DNA of 18,283 bases from an uncultured cyanobacterium (GTDB lineage Bacteria > Cyanobacteriota > Cyanobacteriia > PCC-6307 > Cyanobiaceae): NCBI GenBank assembly GCA_903928835.1, contig CAIYSK010000081.1:1-18283 (forward strand). The letters run 5' to 3'. The notes under the pieces were generated by a model, which saw only the letters and a list, made by a program, of their open reading frames with translations, did no database searches and was not told the origin of the DNA. Shown here piece after piece: positions 1 to 7,618 of the stretch (position 1 is the first letter of the stretch; every line of letters starts with the position of its first letter). The translations under genes were made by a program, and so were the position numbers.

Positions 1-466
1 CCGTCGTCTTTTCCCAATGCAAGCGTTAGGCGTTGAAAGGGGGTGTTGCCCTGAATTAACCAACCCAGCCGATAACCATGAACGAAAATCAGAAATGACA
101 CTGGACCGCCCGCAATTCGGAAGCCGAGACAGACTCTGTCTCAAAAGACTCAAAAAATACTCAACCAAGACTATTTCTGAGTCTTATCTGAGACGAGAGG
201 GCGGGATCTATGGGTGCTGTTGCGGCAGTCGCCCAGGGTTCGAGGCGAAGTGGAGGTCAGGCCTGAAACGCATCAAAATCAAAAAAACAGACGCACAGTC
301 CTGGACGTCTCAGAGGAGGCCCGTGACTGGACTATTAACTTGTCTATTAAGAGACGGCCGGGAATCGTCCAGGTGTGAGTTTGCTGCCCAGTCCCTTAGG
401 AGCTGGGCCCCTTAGGAATTATTGGGTCCAATTGGAGCTTATTGCTACGGATAGGACCCGTTGGAC
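1..466. other. Gene-poor stretch at the left edge, downstream of apcD
   Basis: No protein or RNA family is recognisable here on either strand. It looks less GC-rich than the flanking genes. One plus-strand frame is open from the left edge to a stop at 413-415 (132 residues if counted from the ATG at 17). Its product is rich in Lys, Arg, Ser and Cys with no motif, so I do not call it a gene; it could equally be the tail of a gene that starts outside the window. The region contains a 17-bp palindrome (126-142) that overlaps a larger inverted repeat (138-194), a direct repeat CCCTTAGGA at 393-401 and 409-417, and a doubled CTATTAA near 332 and 344. It would hold the 3' untranslated part of the apcD message and possibly an unlisted small RNA. 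Confidence 0.5.
126..194. repeat. Overlapping inverted repeats with alternative pairings
   Basis: GAGACAGA (126-133) and TCTGTCTC (135-142) form a perfect palindrome around one C. The right arm also begins a second dyad: GTCTCA plus AAAGACTCA (138-152) is complementary to TGAGTCTT plus CTGAGAC (178-185 and 188-194), with a two-base bulge and a 25-base loop. Because 138-142 takes part in both, the two hairpins exclude each other. As RNA, the first would be a 6-bp stem with a 5-base loop. No U-tract follows on either strand, so neither is an ordinary intrinsic terminator. Confidence 0.6.
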
Positions 467-961
467 CTAGGTGGACGTTTGCATGCCCTGGATCAAATAG
501 TCGAAGTAGGGACCGGCCATCGCCGCCTGCTCCGTACTGAGCAGAACCAAGGCAGCATCTTTCATGGTGCGCATGGCTTCGACCATGCCGGGCATGGGAA
601 CGCCGAGACTGTTGTACATCTCACGGGCACCCACCAGGCCGATTTGCTGGATCAGTTCAGTGCTGCCAGCCAGGACGCCATAGGTGACAAGCCGGAGATA
701 CCAGCTGTAATCGCGCAGACATTGGGCCCGTTGCTTCTGGCCGTAGGCATTGCCTCCCGGGGCCACGTAGTCGGGCTTGCGGGTGAAAAGCTGCTTGGCC
801 GCTTCATCCACAATCTTTTTTTCGTTGTCGGTGAGAGCCCGGACAACGGTCAGCCGCATGGCTCCGCCGCTCAGGTACTCGACCATCGAGCGCAGCTCAC
901 CGCCGCTCGGATAACGAAGCTGATCGTCTGCCTGGAGGATCAGATCCCGAACGACGCTCAT
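467..961 (-). CDS. apcD: Allophycocyanin alpha-B subunit (ApcD)
   Basis: This is a phycobilisome core subunit, a red-shifted terminal emitter that in other cyanobacteria passes excitation energy from the core to the photosystems. The product is 164 residues, close to the roughly 161 usual for ApcD. It has the phycobilin-binding signature around Cys81 ([19 protein letters not shown]), preceded by the PGGNAYGQ segment that lines the bilin pocket. The later [19 protein letters not shown] segment is also typical of ApcD rather than of ApcA. I chose the ATG at 961, which gives the usual MSVV start; the frame stays open upstream but has no family resemblance there. No Shine-Dalgarno sequence is evident. 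The gene stands alone, divergent from the rRNA methyltransferase gene, as is usual for apcD, which generally lies apart from the apcABC cluster. Confidence 0.95.
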   Translation of the reverse strand: MSVVRDLILQADDQLRYPSGGELRSMVEYLSGGAMRLTVVRALTDNEKKIVDEAAKQLFTRKPDYVAPGGNAYGQKQRAQCLRDYSWYLRLVTYGVLAGSTELIQQIGLVGAREMYNSLGVPMPGMVEAMRTMKDAALVLLSTEQAAMAGPYFDYLIQGMQTST

Positions 962-1052
962 CGCAGCGACCACATGCAAGTTGCACTCTATCGACTTGAA
1001 GGCGTGAAGCCTGTTCCTGCTTGAAAGGTGTAACGGCACTTTGCAAGACGTA

Positions 1053-1069
1053 GGGTCAACCTTCGACCC
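1053..1069. repeat. Small dyad between apcD and the methyltransferase gene
   Basis: GGGTC (1053-1057) and GACCC (1065-1069) are inverted around a 7-base spacer in the 123-bp divergent gap. It lies 16 bases before the TTG start of the plus-strand gene, so it would fall in its leader, and on the minus strand it is about 90 bases before the apcD ATG. It may be a leader hairpin or a weak operator; five-base arms can occur by chance. Confidence 0.3.
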
Positions 1070-1084
1070 GATGGAGTCCCCGGA

Positions 1085-2440
1085 TTGGAAAACCCTGTGG
1101 TGGGCATGAAGGCAGAGGTGCAGGTCACGGGGCTCTCCCACGATGGCCAGGGGGTGGCCCGGCTTGGATCCCACGTCCTGTTTATCAATGGCGCCCTGCC
1201 AGGCGAGTCGATCCTCGCCCGGCTTACCTACAAGGCCAAACGCCACTGGTTGGCTGAGATGGAGGAGCTGCTCCAGCCATCACCCGATCGGCAGAAGCCC
1301 CCGTGCATCCTTGCCGACAAATGCGGTGGGTGCTCTCTCCAGCATTTTTCAGACGCTGGTCAGGGGCACTGGAAGCAGCAAAAGGTGGTGGATGCCTTGG
1401 AGCGCATTGCCCACCTCAACCATCCTGTCAACCCTTTGCTGGGCTGTGAGCCTTCGTTGGGCTATCGCAACAGGGCAATCATTCCCCTCGAGAGGCTCGA
1501 CGACGGCCGACTGAAGGCTGGGTATTACAGGCCGGGCAGCCACCAGATCGTCAACATGAACCATTGCCCGGTGCTGGATCCGCGCATTGACTCCCTCATT
1601 GAGCCCATCAAGGCCGATCTCGAAGCCAGTGAATGGCCCGTCGATCGCGATTGCAAGGAAGCCGGTGGCTTGAGGCACCTGGCCCTTCGCGTTGGTGTCA
1701 ACACTGGGGAGGTCCTACTCACCCTGGTGAGCAGCCACCATCACCTCGATGGACTTGCCCTCCAGGCAGCCCACTGGATGGCCCGCTGGCCCCAGTTGGT
1801 GGGGGTATGTCTCAACCTGCAACCCAAGCCGTCCAACGTATTGATGGGCGAGGAAACCCGGGTGATCGCCGGTCGCAGCTGGCTTTTGGAGCAATTCTGC
1901 GGCTTGGATCTGCGCATTGCCGCCGACACCTTCTTCCAGGTCAACACCCCCCAGGCCGAGAGGGTTGTACCTCTCCTGCTCCAAGCTTTAGAAAGCCTCC
2001 CCCCAGGCGTGATGGTGGACGGCTATTGCGGCATCGGCACCTACAGCCTCCCGGTGGCAGCCAGTGGCTGGCAAGTTCACGGCATTGAGCTCAGCTCCGA
2101 GGCGGTGAAACAGGCAAAAGCCAACGCCGAAGCCAACAACCTGAGCCACCTGGCCACCTATGAAGCGGGCGTGGTCTCCCGCTGCTTACCCGAGCACCTG
2201 ATTCACTGTGATGTGCTCTTTTTGGACCCGCCCCGCAAAGGCTTGGACAGTTTTGTTGTGGATGCGATTTTGGCCCAACCACCCCAAACGCTTATTTACC
2301 TGAGCTGTGACCCGGCCACCTTGGCCAGGGATCTGGGCCAGTTCACGGCCAGCGCCTATCGGCTTGAGCAGATCCAACCCATCGACTTTTTCCCCCAAAC
2401 CATTCACGTGGAGACCCTGGCTGTGCTCAGGCGGAACTGA
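1085..2440 (+). CDS. rlmD: 23S rRNA (uracil-5)-methyltransferase, RumA/RlmD type
   Basis: This is an S-adenosylmethionine-dependent enzyme of the TrmA/RumA family, which makes 5-methyluridine in 23S rRNA. A TRAM (RNA-binding) domain occupies about residues 8-65. Cys74, Cys80, Cys83 and Cys161 match the [4Fe-4S] ligands of RumA, which TrmA lacks. The methyltransferase fold follows, with a SAM loop [10 protein letters not shown] near 312-321, DPPRKG at 381-386, the catalytic nucleophile Cys408 (LSCDPATLA) and the base Glu443 (HVETL). All key residues are present in 451 residues, the usual length. The start is uncertain: TTG at 1085 has GGAG at 1073-1076 eight bases upstream, while GTG at 1097 or 1100 and ATG at 1106 are alternatives. 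I cannot tell RlmC from RlmD specificity, so the symbol is provisional. Confidence 0.9.
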   Translation: MENPVVGMKAEVQVTGLSHDGQGVARLGSHVLFINGALPGESILARLTYKAKRHWLAEMEELLQPSPDRQKPPCILADKCGGCSLQHFSDAGQGHWKQQKVVDALERIAHLNHPVNPLLGCEPSLGYRNRAIIPLERLDDGRLKAGYYRPGSHQIVNMNHCPVLDPRIDSLIEPIKADLEASEWPVDRDCKEAGGLRHLALRVGVNTGEVLLTLVSSHHHLDGLALQAAHWMARWPQLVGVCLNLQPKPSNVLMGEETRVIAGRSWLLEQFCGLDLRIAADTFFQVNTPQAERVVPLLLQALESLPPGVMVDGYCGIGTYSLPVAASGWQVHGIELSSEAVKQAKANAEANNLSHLATYEAGVVSRCLPEHLIHCDVLFLDPPRKGLDSFVVDAILAQPPQTLIYLSCDPATLARDLGQFTASAYRLEQIQPIDFFPQTIHVETLAVLRRN

Positions 2441-2469
2441 AGAAAGAGAGCACCACGGAGTAGGTGATT

Positions 2470-2520
2470 AGCCCAGCTGGGCTTCAGCCGATTAGCTGGG
2501 CGTCAACAGCGCAGCTGGGC
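2470..2520. repeat. AGCTGGGC repeats and palindrome at the convergent junction
   Basis: The octamer AGCTGGGC occurs three times on the plus strand, at 2475-2482, 2494-2501 and 2513-2520. The first lies inside a perfect 14-bp palindrome, AGCCCAGCTGGGCT (2470-2483). The third is inside the last codons of pheT. On either strand the palindrome arm can pair with itself or with a neighbouring copy. It could act as a bidirectional stop or 3'-end processing hairpin for the two converging genes, but no T-run follows it. Confidence 0.5.
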
Positions 2521-4941
2521 GCCCATTTGTTTTTCCAGGGCCGAGCGAATGGCCCCATGGCTGCCATCCACCTCCTCGTCGGTGAGGGTGCGGTCGGGGT
2601 GGCGGTAGCGCAACCTGAAGGCTTGGCTGCAAAGGCCTTCCCCCACTTGCTCGCCTTCGTAGCGATCAATCAACTCGACATGCTCGAGCAAGGGCTTGCC
2701 GGCCTTGCGCATCACTTGCACCAACTCGGACGCCTTGGCGGCGTTGGGTACCACCACCGCCAGATCCCTTTCGGAAGCTGGCACCGTGGCGAAGGGGCGG
2801 AAGCTGGGCTGGAGACGATTTTTGCGGGTTGCTGAGGTCAGCAGCGCCTGCAGGTCTAACTCGAACACATAGGTGGCTTCGGGTAAGTCCATGGCTTCAG
2901 AGTGCTCGGGATGCAACTGACCGAACCAGCCGGCGGGCCGGCCTTCCACCACCAGTTCAGCGGCGCGGCCCGGATGGAGCAAGCCAAGGCCCGCCAGCAC
3001 CCGATCTTCGATGGGGATGGCTAACCCGTTCAAGGCTCCTGCCAAAACACCACGGGCTTCGAAGTAGGTCGGTGCCTTGGGCTTACCACTGGTGGTCCAA
3101 CGCTCCGAGCGCCGCTCCCCAGCTAGGACACCCGAGAGCAGTTGGCGGCTCTCAGGACCGGAGTTGACCTGAAACACCTGGCCGATTTCAAAGCACCAAA
3201 AACCCGCTTGACCGCTTTGGAGATTCCGTCGTGCAGCAGCGAGTAATTCGCTGTGGAGGTCATCGCGGAGGTGGCCGTAATCCGCCAACAGGGGATTGGC
3301 CAGGGGCAACCTGCCCTCAGCGGCAGTCACCAGGGACAAGCTGCAGACTTCCTGCAGCCCGGCGTTGCAGAGGGCCCGCCGCAGCCTGCGTTCAACCTGC
3401 TGGGCCGGTTCCAACCCCCCGGGCTCAAGGGGATCTGGCAGGTGGCAAGCGAAGCTGTCGTAGCCCACCAGCCGGGCCACTTCCTCAATCAGATCCACTT
3501 CCCGCACCAGATCCATCGATCGCGAAGGCGGTACCGAAACGAGCCAGCCATCGTCGTCCGATTGGAGGCTGCAACCCAGGGCCTGCAGGGTTTGTTCGAT
3601 CCGGCCATCGTCGAGATCGGCCAACTCCCCGTCAAGGTGTATGGGGCCCAGCAGATTGTGCAGGGCGTCGCGGCGCAGAACCAGGGGTTGCGCTGCGGCC
3701 TGGGCCCGGCCATGGACCCAGCGGGCGACAGGCTTGGCGCCGCAGAGCTCTTGCAGCAGGGCCACGGCCTGGTCCGAGGCGGCGAGGGTGGTTTCCTTGG
3801 GCAAACCCTTTTCAAAGCGGCTACTTGCCTCCGTGCGGAGACCCAGGCTGCGGGCGGATTGACGCACGGCCTGGGGGGCAAACACGGCTGCTTCCAGCCA
3901 GATCCGTTGGGTGCCAGTGGTGACCGCCTCGGCATGGCCGCCAATGACGCCCGCTAGGGCGATGGGCTGGTCGCCATAGGTGACCACGAGGGCTTCGGCT
4001 GATAACTGGCGCCTTTCCCCATCCAGGCTGGTGAAGGGCTCTTGGGCTTTGGCCTGCCGAAGACCGAGGGATGAAGCCTGCGCCTGACCTTGGGTTGCTT
4101 TGGCCAGTTGGTCTGCATCAAAGGCGTGGAGGGGCTGGCCGTGCTCCAGCATCACCACATTGGTGATGTCGACCACGTTGTTGATGGGTCGAATCCCAGC
4201 TCTCTCCAGGCGCTGTTGCAACCAGCGGGGGGATGGGCCCACCCGCACCCCCTCCAGCTCGGTCATGGTGAAGAGTCCACCGACTTCCATGGCGGCTTGG
4301 TCGGGGGCCTGGATTGCCATCGGTGCAGCCTCTAGGGCAACAGGGGAATCGCTGAACTGGGTTGTGCCCCCCACCAGGGCGGCGACTTCCCGGGCAATCC
4401 CCCGCATCGAGAGGCCATCGGGTCGGTTGGCTGTGATCGCCAATTCCAAGATCTGGTCATCCAGGCCCAGACTCGGCCCCACCGGACTGCCAACGGTGGG
4501 CACGCTGGCGAGCAGGTCGTCAAGGATTGCGATCCCCTCGGATTCACCGAGACCCAGCTCGGTGAGGGAGCAGATCATGCCGCTGCTGGGTACGCCGCGT
4601 AATTCGGCCGGCTTAATCGTGAGATTCACGGCCGGCAGGGTTGCGCCTACCAGGGCTACGGGAACGTGAATTCCCGCCCGCACATTGGCCGCACCGCAGA
4701 CAATTTGCAGGGGTTGGGCGGCACCCACCTCCACGCTGCAGACACTGAGCTTGTCGGCATTGGGGTGGGGAGCTCGATCGGCCACAAAACCCACCACCAC
4801 CCCGGTCGCCTGGGCGGCCAGATCGTCGATGGATTCCACCTCAAAGCCGGCCATGGACAGCCGCTCGGCCAGGGCATCGGGGGCAAACGCACCCTCAGGG
4901 CCGCTCACAAGCTCCCGTAACCATTGGAGCGAGACCCGCAT
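2503..4941 (-). CDS. pheT: Phenylalanine-tRNA ligase beta subunit
   Basis: This is the beta subunit of the alpha2-beta2 cytoplasmic enzyme that charges tRNA-Phe. The product is 812 residues, normal for bacterial PheT. The N-terminus (MRVSLQWLRELV) is typical. An EMAP-type OB-fold tRNA-binding domain covers about 40-150, with the HPNADKLSVC and GMICSLTELGL motifs. The B3/B4 editing region and B5 region follow (NNVVDITN; then AGVIGG and RFEKGLP motifs). The C-terminal anticodon-binding FDX-ACB domain runs from about 715 to the end (FATVPASERDLAV; DRTLTDEEVDGSH). I chose the ATG at 4941 because the frame upstream of it has no family resemblance. pheS is not in the window, so the two subunits are unlinked here, which is common in cyanobacteria. 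It is divergent from rpmG across 113 bp. Confidence 0.97.
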   Translation of the reverse strand: MRVSLQWLRELVSGPEGAFAPDALAERLSMAGFEVESIDDLAAQATGVVVGFVADRAPHPNADKLSVCSVEVGAAQPLQIVCGAANVRAGIHVPVALVGATLPAVNLTIKPAELRGVPSSGMICSLTELGLGESEGIAILDDLLASVPTVGSPVGPSLGLDDQILELAITANRPDGLSMRGIAREVAALVGGTTQFSDSPVALEAAPMAIQAPDQAAMEVGGLFTMTELEGVRVGPSPRWLQQRLERAGIRPINNVVDITNVVMLEHGQPLHAFDADQLAKATQGQAQASSLGLRQAKAQEPFTSLDGERRQLSAEALVVTYGDQPIALAGVIGGHAEAVTTGTQRIWLEAAVFAPQAVRQSARSLGLRTEASSRFEKGLPKETTLAASDQAVALLQELCGAKPVARWVHGRAQAAAQPLVLRRDALHNLLGPIHLDGELADLDDGRIEQTLQALGCSLQSDDDGWLVSVPPSRSMDLVREVDLIEEVARLVGYDSFACHLPDPLEPGGLEPAQQVERRLRRALCNAGLQEVCSLSLVTAAEGRLPLANPLLADYGHLRDDLHSELLAAARRNLQSGQAGFWCFEIGQVFQVNSGPESRQLLSGVLAGERRSERWTTSGKPKAPTYFEARGVLAGALNGLAIPIEDRVLAGLGLLHPGRAAELVVEGRPAGWFGQLHPEHSEAMDLPEATYVFELDLQALLTSATRKNRLQPSFRPFATVPASERDLAVVVPNAAKASELVQVMRKAGKPLLEHVELIDRYEGEQVGEGLCSQAFRLRYRHPDRTLTDEEVDGSHGAIRSALEKQMGAQLRC

Positions 4942-4990
4942 CAGCCTTAGCCGAGAGTGAGGCTGGATCCTAGGGAGTGACTGGCTGGGG

Positions 4991-5012
4991 TCACCATCGG
5001 CAGGTATGGTGA
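4991..5012. promoter_or_regulatory. Inverted repeat in the pheT/rpmG divergent gap
   Basis: TCACCAT (4991-4997) and ATGGTGA (5006-5012) form a perfect 7-bp dyad with an 8-base spacer, 42 bases before the rpmG start and 49 before the pheT start. A TATGGT hexamer inside the right half resembles a weak -10 for rpmG, with no clear -35. The dyad could be an operator shared by both genes or a leader hairpin of the ribosomal protein message. Confidence 0.35.
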
Positions 5013-5054
5013 TCCATTGTTCTTTCGCATCGCACACGCGGCGCAACGTCCTTC

Positions 5055-5249
5055 ATGGCTAAAAACAAGGGCGTCCGGATCGTGATCACTCTCGAGTGCA
5101 CCGAATGCCGGTCCAACCCCGCCAAGCGGTCTCCTGGTGTTTCCCGTTACACCACGGAAAAAAACCGCCGGAATACCACTGAACGGCTCGAGCTGAAGAA
5201 GTTCTGCACCCATTGCAATAAGTCGACCGCCCACAAGGAAATCAAGTGA
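5055..5249 (+). CDS. rpmG: 50S ribosomal protein L33
   Basis: This is a small protein of the large ribosomal subunit, near the E site. The product is 64 residues and basic. It keeps both CxxC pairs (Cys15/Cys18 and Cys51/Cys54), so it is the zinc-ribbon (C+) form. The conserved core [20 protein letters not shown] and the C-terminal HKEIK are present. The ATG at 5055 begins the typical MAKNKGVR sequence; no strong Shine-Dalgarno is visible. It lies 83 bp before rpsR in the same direction, a pairing frequently seen in cyanobacteria, and the two are likely co-transcribed. Confidence 0.97.
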   Translation: MAKNKGVRIVITLECTECRSNPAKRSPGVSRYTTEKNRRNTTERLELKKFCTHCNKSTAHKEIK

Positions 5250-5332
5250 TTCCTTGCGTCGTTTTGCGCATCGTCTTCCTGCCCTGCGGCAACTTCATCT
5301 CCTCCAATTCTTAGCTCGCTAAAGCCTTTCGC

Positions 5333-5554
5333 ATGTCCAGCTCCTTCTTCAAAAAGCGTCTTTCCCCGATCAAGCCTGGCGATCCAATCGACTACAAGGA
5401 TGTTGATCTCCTTAAAAAATTCATCACCGAGCGCGGCAAGATCCTGCCCCGTCGCATGACTGGTCTCACTGCCAAGCAGCAGCGTGACCTCACCAATTCC
5501 GTGAAACGGGCCCGGATTGTCGCCCTTCTCCCCTTCGTCAATCCCGAAGGCTGA
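5333..5554 (+). CDS. rpsR: 30S ribosomal protein S18
   Basis: This is a small-subunit platform protein that pairs with S6. The product is 73 residues. The family core is clear: [22 protein letters not shown] followed by [26 protein letters not shown], with the KRAR basic helix that contacts 16S rRNA. The N-terminus is basic and variable, as usual. It follows rpmG and is followed after about 70 bp by the RNase II/R-like gene, giving a probable rpmG-rpsR-RNase transcription unit. S6, SSB and L9, its operon partners in many other bacteria, are not adjacent. Confidence 0.97.
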   Translation: MSSSFFKKRLSPIKPGDPIDYKDVDLLKKFITERGKILPRRMTGLTAKQQRDLTNSVKRARIVALLPFVNPEG

Positions 5555-5625
5555 GCAGGGCTCTGGGCTCACCTGCTCTCCAACCTGGCGATCTCATCGG
5601 CACGTTCGATGGGAAATTACCTCGC

Positions 5626-7596
5626 TTGGCAGTTCTTGTTTCCCTAACGGGAAGCAAGGCCGCCATTGTTGTTGGCGAAGCAGCAAAGCGCCAACAGCAT
5701 CCCCTGCGGGAGCTCGAACTCCTGTGCCGCCTACCGGCAGGATCAACCCCACCAACGAACATCAAGGCGTCACCATGGTTGCTGGATGGCCAGGCCCTTC
5801 AGTCCGCATCACCACGCCCCAGGGATTTCGGGGCCGCCTGGGTTCTGATGCAGGAGATCGAGGGCGCCTTGCCCCTGACCGACTGGGTGGAGCTGGTGGC
5901 TGGTTCCGATGGTCCTGCGGTGCTGGCGTCCTGTTGGTTGTGGTTGCAGGGTCCCCAACTGCTGTTTCGAAATCGCCAGGGCCAAATCGAGGCGCGCCCC
6001 AGCGATGATCTCAGGAGATTGCGCAAGGACCGCCACCGGCAGGCCTTGCTCGATCGTTTGCAAGATCAATGGCACGGGTTCCTCGCCCAACGCCAGCGGA
6101 TCGATCCCAGCTGCCTTGCTCCAGCAGCTCGCTCTGAGTTGGAACTGCTGATGGCCTGGGCCAGCGGCGATGGCCAGGAGCTCCTGCCAGCTGCATTGCG
6201 CCAGGCCATGCAAACCGCACGCTGCGAGGCAGAGCCCGGGGCTATACGCCATCTGCTGGTGGATCTGGGCCAATGGGACCCCCACCAACTGCCGTCGTTG
6301 CGCAGCACGACCTGGGACCACGGCTTTAGCCCTGAACTCGAGGCGGAGGCCGAGCGCCTCCTTGCCTCGGTTGGACTAGCTAAGGCTGGCGATGCAGACA
6401 GGCTGGATTTAACGCACCTTTGGTCCGTCACCATTGACGATGAAGACACCCGGGATATTGATGACGGCCTATCCCTTGAGCTCACCGGGGCGGGAGTCCA
6501 GAGAATCTGGATCCATGTGGCCGATCCAGGGCGCTTGGTCGAACCCGACTCTCCCCTTGATCTCGAAGCCAGGCGGCGGGGCAGCAGCTTGTACCTCGCC
6601 CGGGGGAATCTGCCGATGTTTCCCCACCAACTCACCACGGGACCCTTCAGCCTCAGGGCGGGAGAACGCAATGCGGCCTGGAGCATCTGGGTCGAACTCG
6701 ATGCCCAAGGGGGGGTAGCTGCCTCAGGGGTCCAACGGAGTTGGGTCAAGCCCACCTATCGGTTGTCCTATCGCGATGCCGATGAGTTGATTGAGTTGGC
6801 CCCACCCCAGGAGGCTGACCTACTCGAGCTCCATGCCTTGCTTGACCTGCGCCGGCGCTGGCGGCAAGGCCAGGGGGCCCTCGTGATGGACCAGCTGGAG
6901 GGTCGCATTCGCGTGAATGATGGAATCGCCGAGCTCGAGATCACGGAGCCAGGCCCATCCCGCAATTTGGTGGCCGAGGCAATGATTTTGGCTGGGGCCG
7001 TGGTCGCCGACCTGGGCAGCCGCCAGGCCATGGCGTTGCCCTATCGCAACCAACTCCCGGCGACCCTGCCATCCCAGGCCGAGCTCTCAGCCCTGCCGCC
7101 AGGTCCCGTGCGCCATGCGGCGATCAAGAAGTGCCTGGGCCGGGGGCTCACCAGCACAACTCCAGCCCCCCACTTCAGCCTGGGCCTCCAGGCCTACGTG
7201 CAAGCCACCTCTCCGATTCGCCGCTATGGAGACCTGCTGGTCCAGCGTCAGCTCCAGGCCCATAGCCAGGGCCTGGAACCGCTGGGCTCTGGTGCCATGC
7301 TCGATCTGATCAACCAGATGGAGATCGGCATTCGCCAAGCCATCGCCATCAGCCGGGAAGACCAGCGCCATTGGCAACAGGTGTGGTTTGAAGACCACAG
7401 CCAGGTGAAGTGGCCAGCGATCTTCCTGCGCTGGTTACGCCCCCAGGATCAGCTGGGGTTGGTCCATGTCGAAGAGCTGGGCATGGATCTTGCAGCCGAG
7501 TGCCCGGATGGCTGCCAACCCGCCCAAAGCCTGGTGCTGCGGGTTCAGCTGGTCGATTCCCTCCGCGATCAATTGCGGCTTCGGGCTACCAATTAG
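5626..7596 (+). CDS. RNase II/RNase R family 3'-5' exoribonuclease
   Basis: This is a hydrolytic exoribonuclease that degrades RNA from the 3' end in the cytoplasm. The RNB catalytic domain runs from about residue 258 to 590. It holds the magnesium-binding acidic cluster TIDDEDTRDIDD (269-280; Asp271, Asp277, Asp279 and Asp280 are the likely ligands) and the ATSPIRRYGDLL motif (527-538). The N-terminal 250 residues are divergent, and no clear S1 domain is visible after the RNB domain. At 656 residues it matches the short cyanobacterial proteins annotated as rnb, rnr or vacB; I cannot choose between those names. TTG at 5626 is the first standard start codon after an in-frame stop at 5485-5487. 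However, the frame before it (reading QPGDLIGTFDGKLPR) looks like real coding sequence, so the true start may be upstream. It converges on the oxidoreductase gene with a 22-bp gap. Confidence 0.9.
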   Translation: MAVLVSLTGSKAAIVVGEAAKRQQHPLRELELLCRLPAGSTPPTNIKASPWLLDGQALQSASPRPRDFGAAWVLMQEIEGALPLTDWVELVAGSDGPAVLASCWLWLQGPQLLFRNRQGQIEARPSDDLRRLRKDRHRQALLDRLQDQWHGFLAQRQRIDPSCLAPAARSELELLMAWASGDGQELLPAALRQAMQTARCEAEPGAIRHLLVDLGQWDPHQLPSLRSTTWDHGFSPELEAEAERLLASVGLAKAGDADRLDLTHLWSVTIDDEDTRDIDDGLSLELTGAGVQRIWIHVADPGRLVEPDSPLDLEARRRGSSLYLARGNLPMFPHQLTTGPFSLRAGERNAAWSIWVELDAQGGVAASGVQRSWVKPTYRLSYRDADELIELAPPQEADLLELHALLDLRRRWRQGQGALVMDQLEGRIRVNDGIAELEITEPGPSRNLVAEAMILAGAVVADLGSRQAMALPYRNQLPATLPSQAELSALPPGPVRHAAIKKCLGRGLTSTTPAPHFSLGLQAYVQATSPIRRYGDLLVQRQLQAHSQGLEPLGSGAMLDLINQMEIGIRQAIAISREDQRHWQQVWFEDHSQVKWPAIFLRWLRPQDQLGLVHVEELGMDLAAECPDGCQPAQSLVLRVQLVDSLRDQLRLRATN

Positions 7597-7618
7597 GGCT
7601 TGGGCTCAGGGCTACGAC

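Noticed and set aside
200..310. Possible signal recognition particle RNA or other housekeeping RNA
   Set aside because: GGTCAGGCCTGAAACGC recalls the SRP loop only loosely; the conserved GGAAGGAAGCAG-type core is absent, as are tmRNA and RNase P signatures.
461..1024. Plus-strand frame of 187 codons opposite apcD
   Set aside because: It is the antisense shadow of apcD, and its translation resembles no protein.
3231..3957. Two plus-strand frames over 230 codons inside pheT
   Set aside because: They lie opposite conserved PheT domains; high GC leaves antisense frames open.
5809..6755. Long minus-strand frames inside the RNase gene
   Set aside because: Opposite the conserved RNB domain; no motif or start context.
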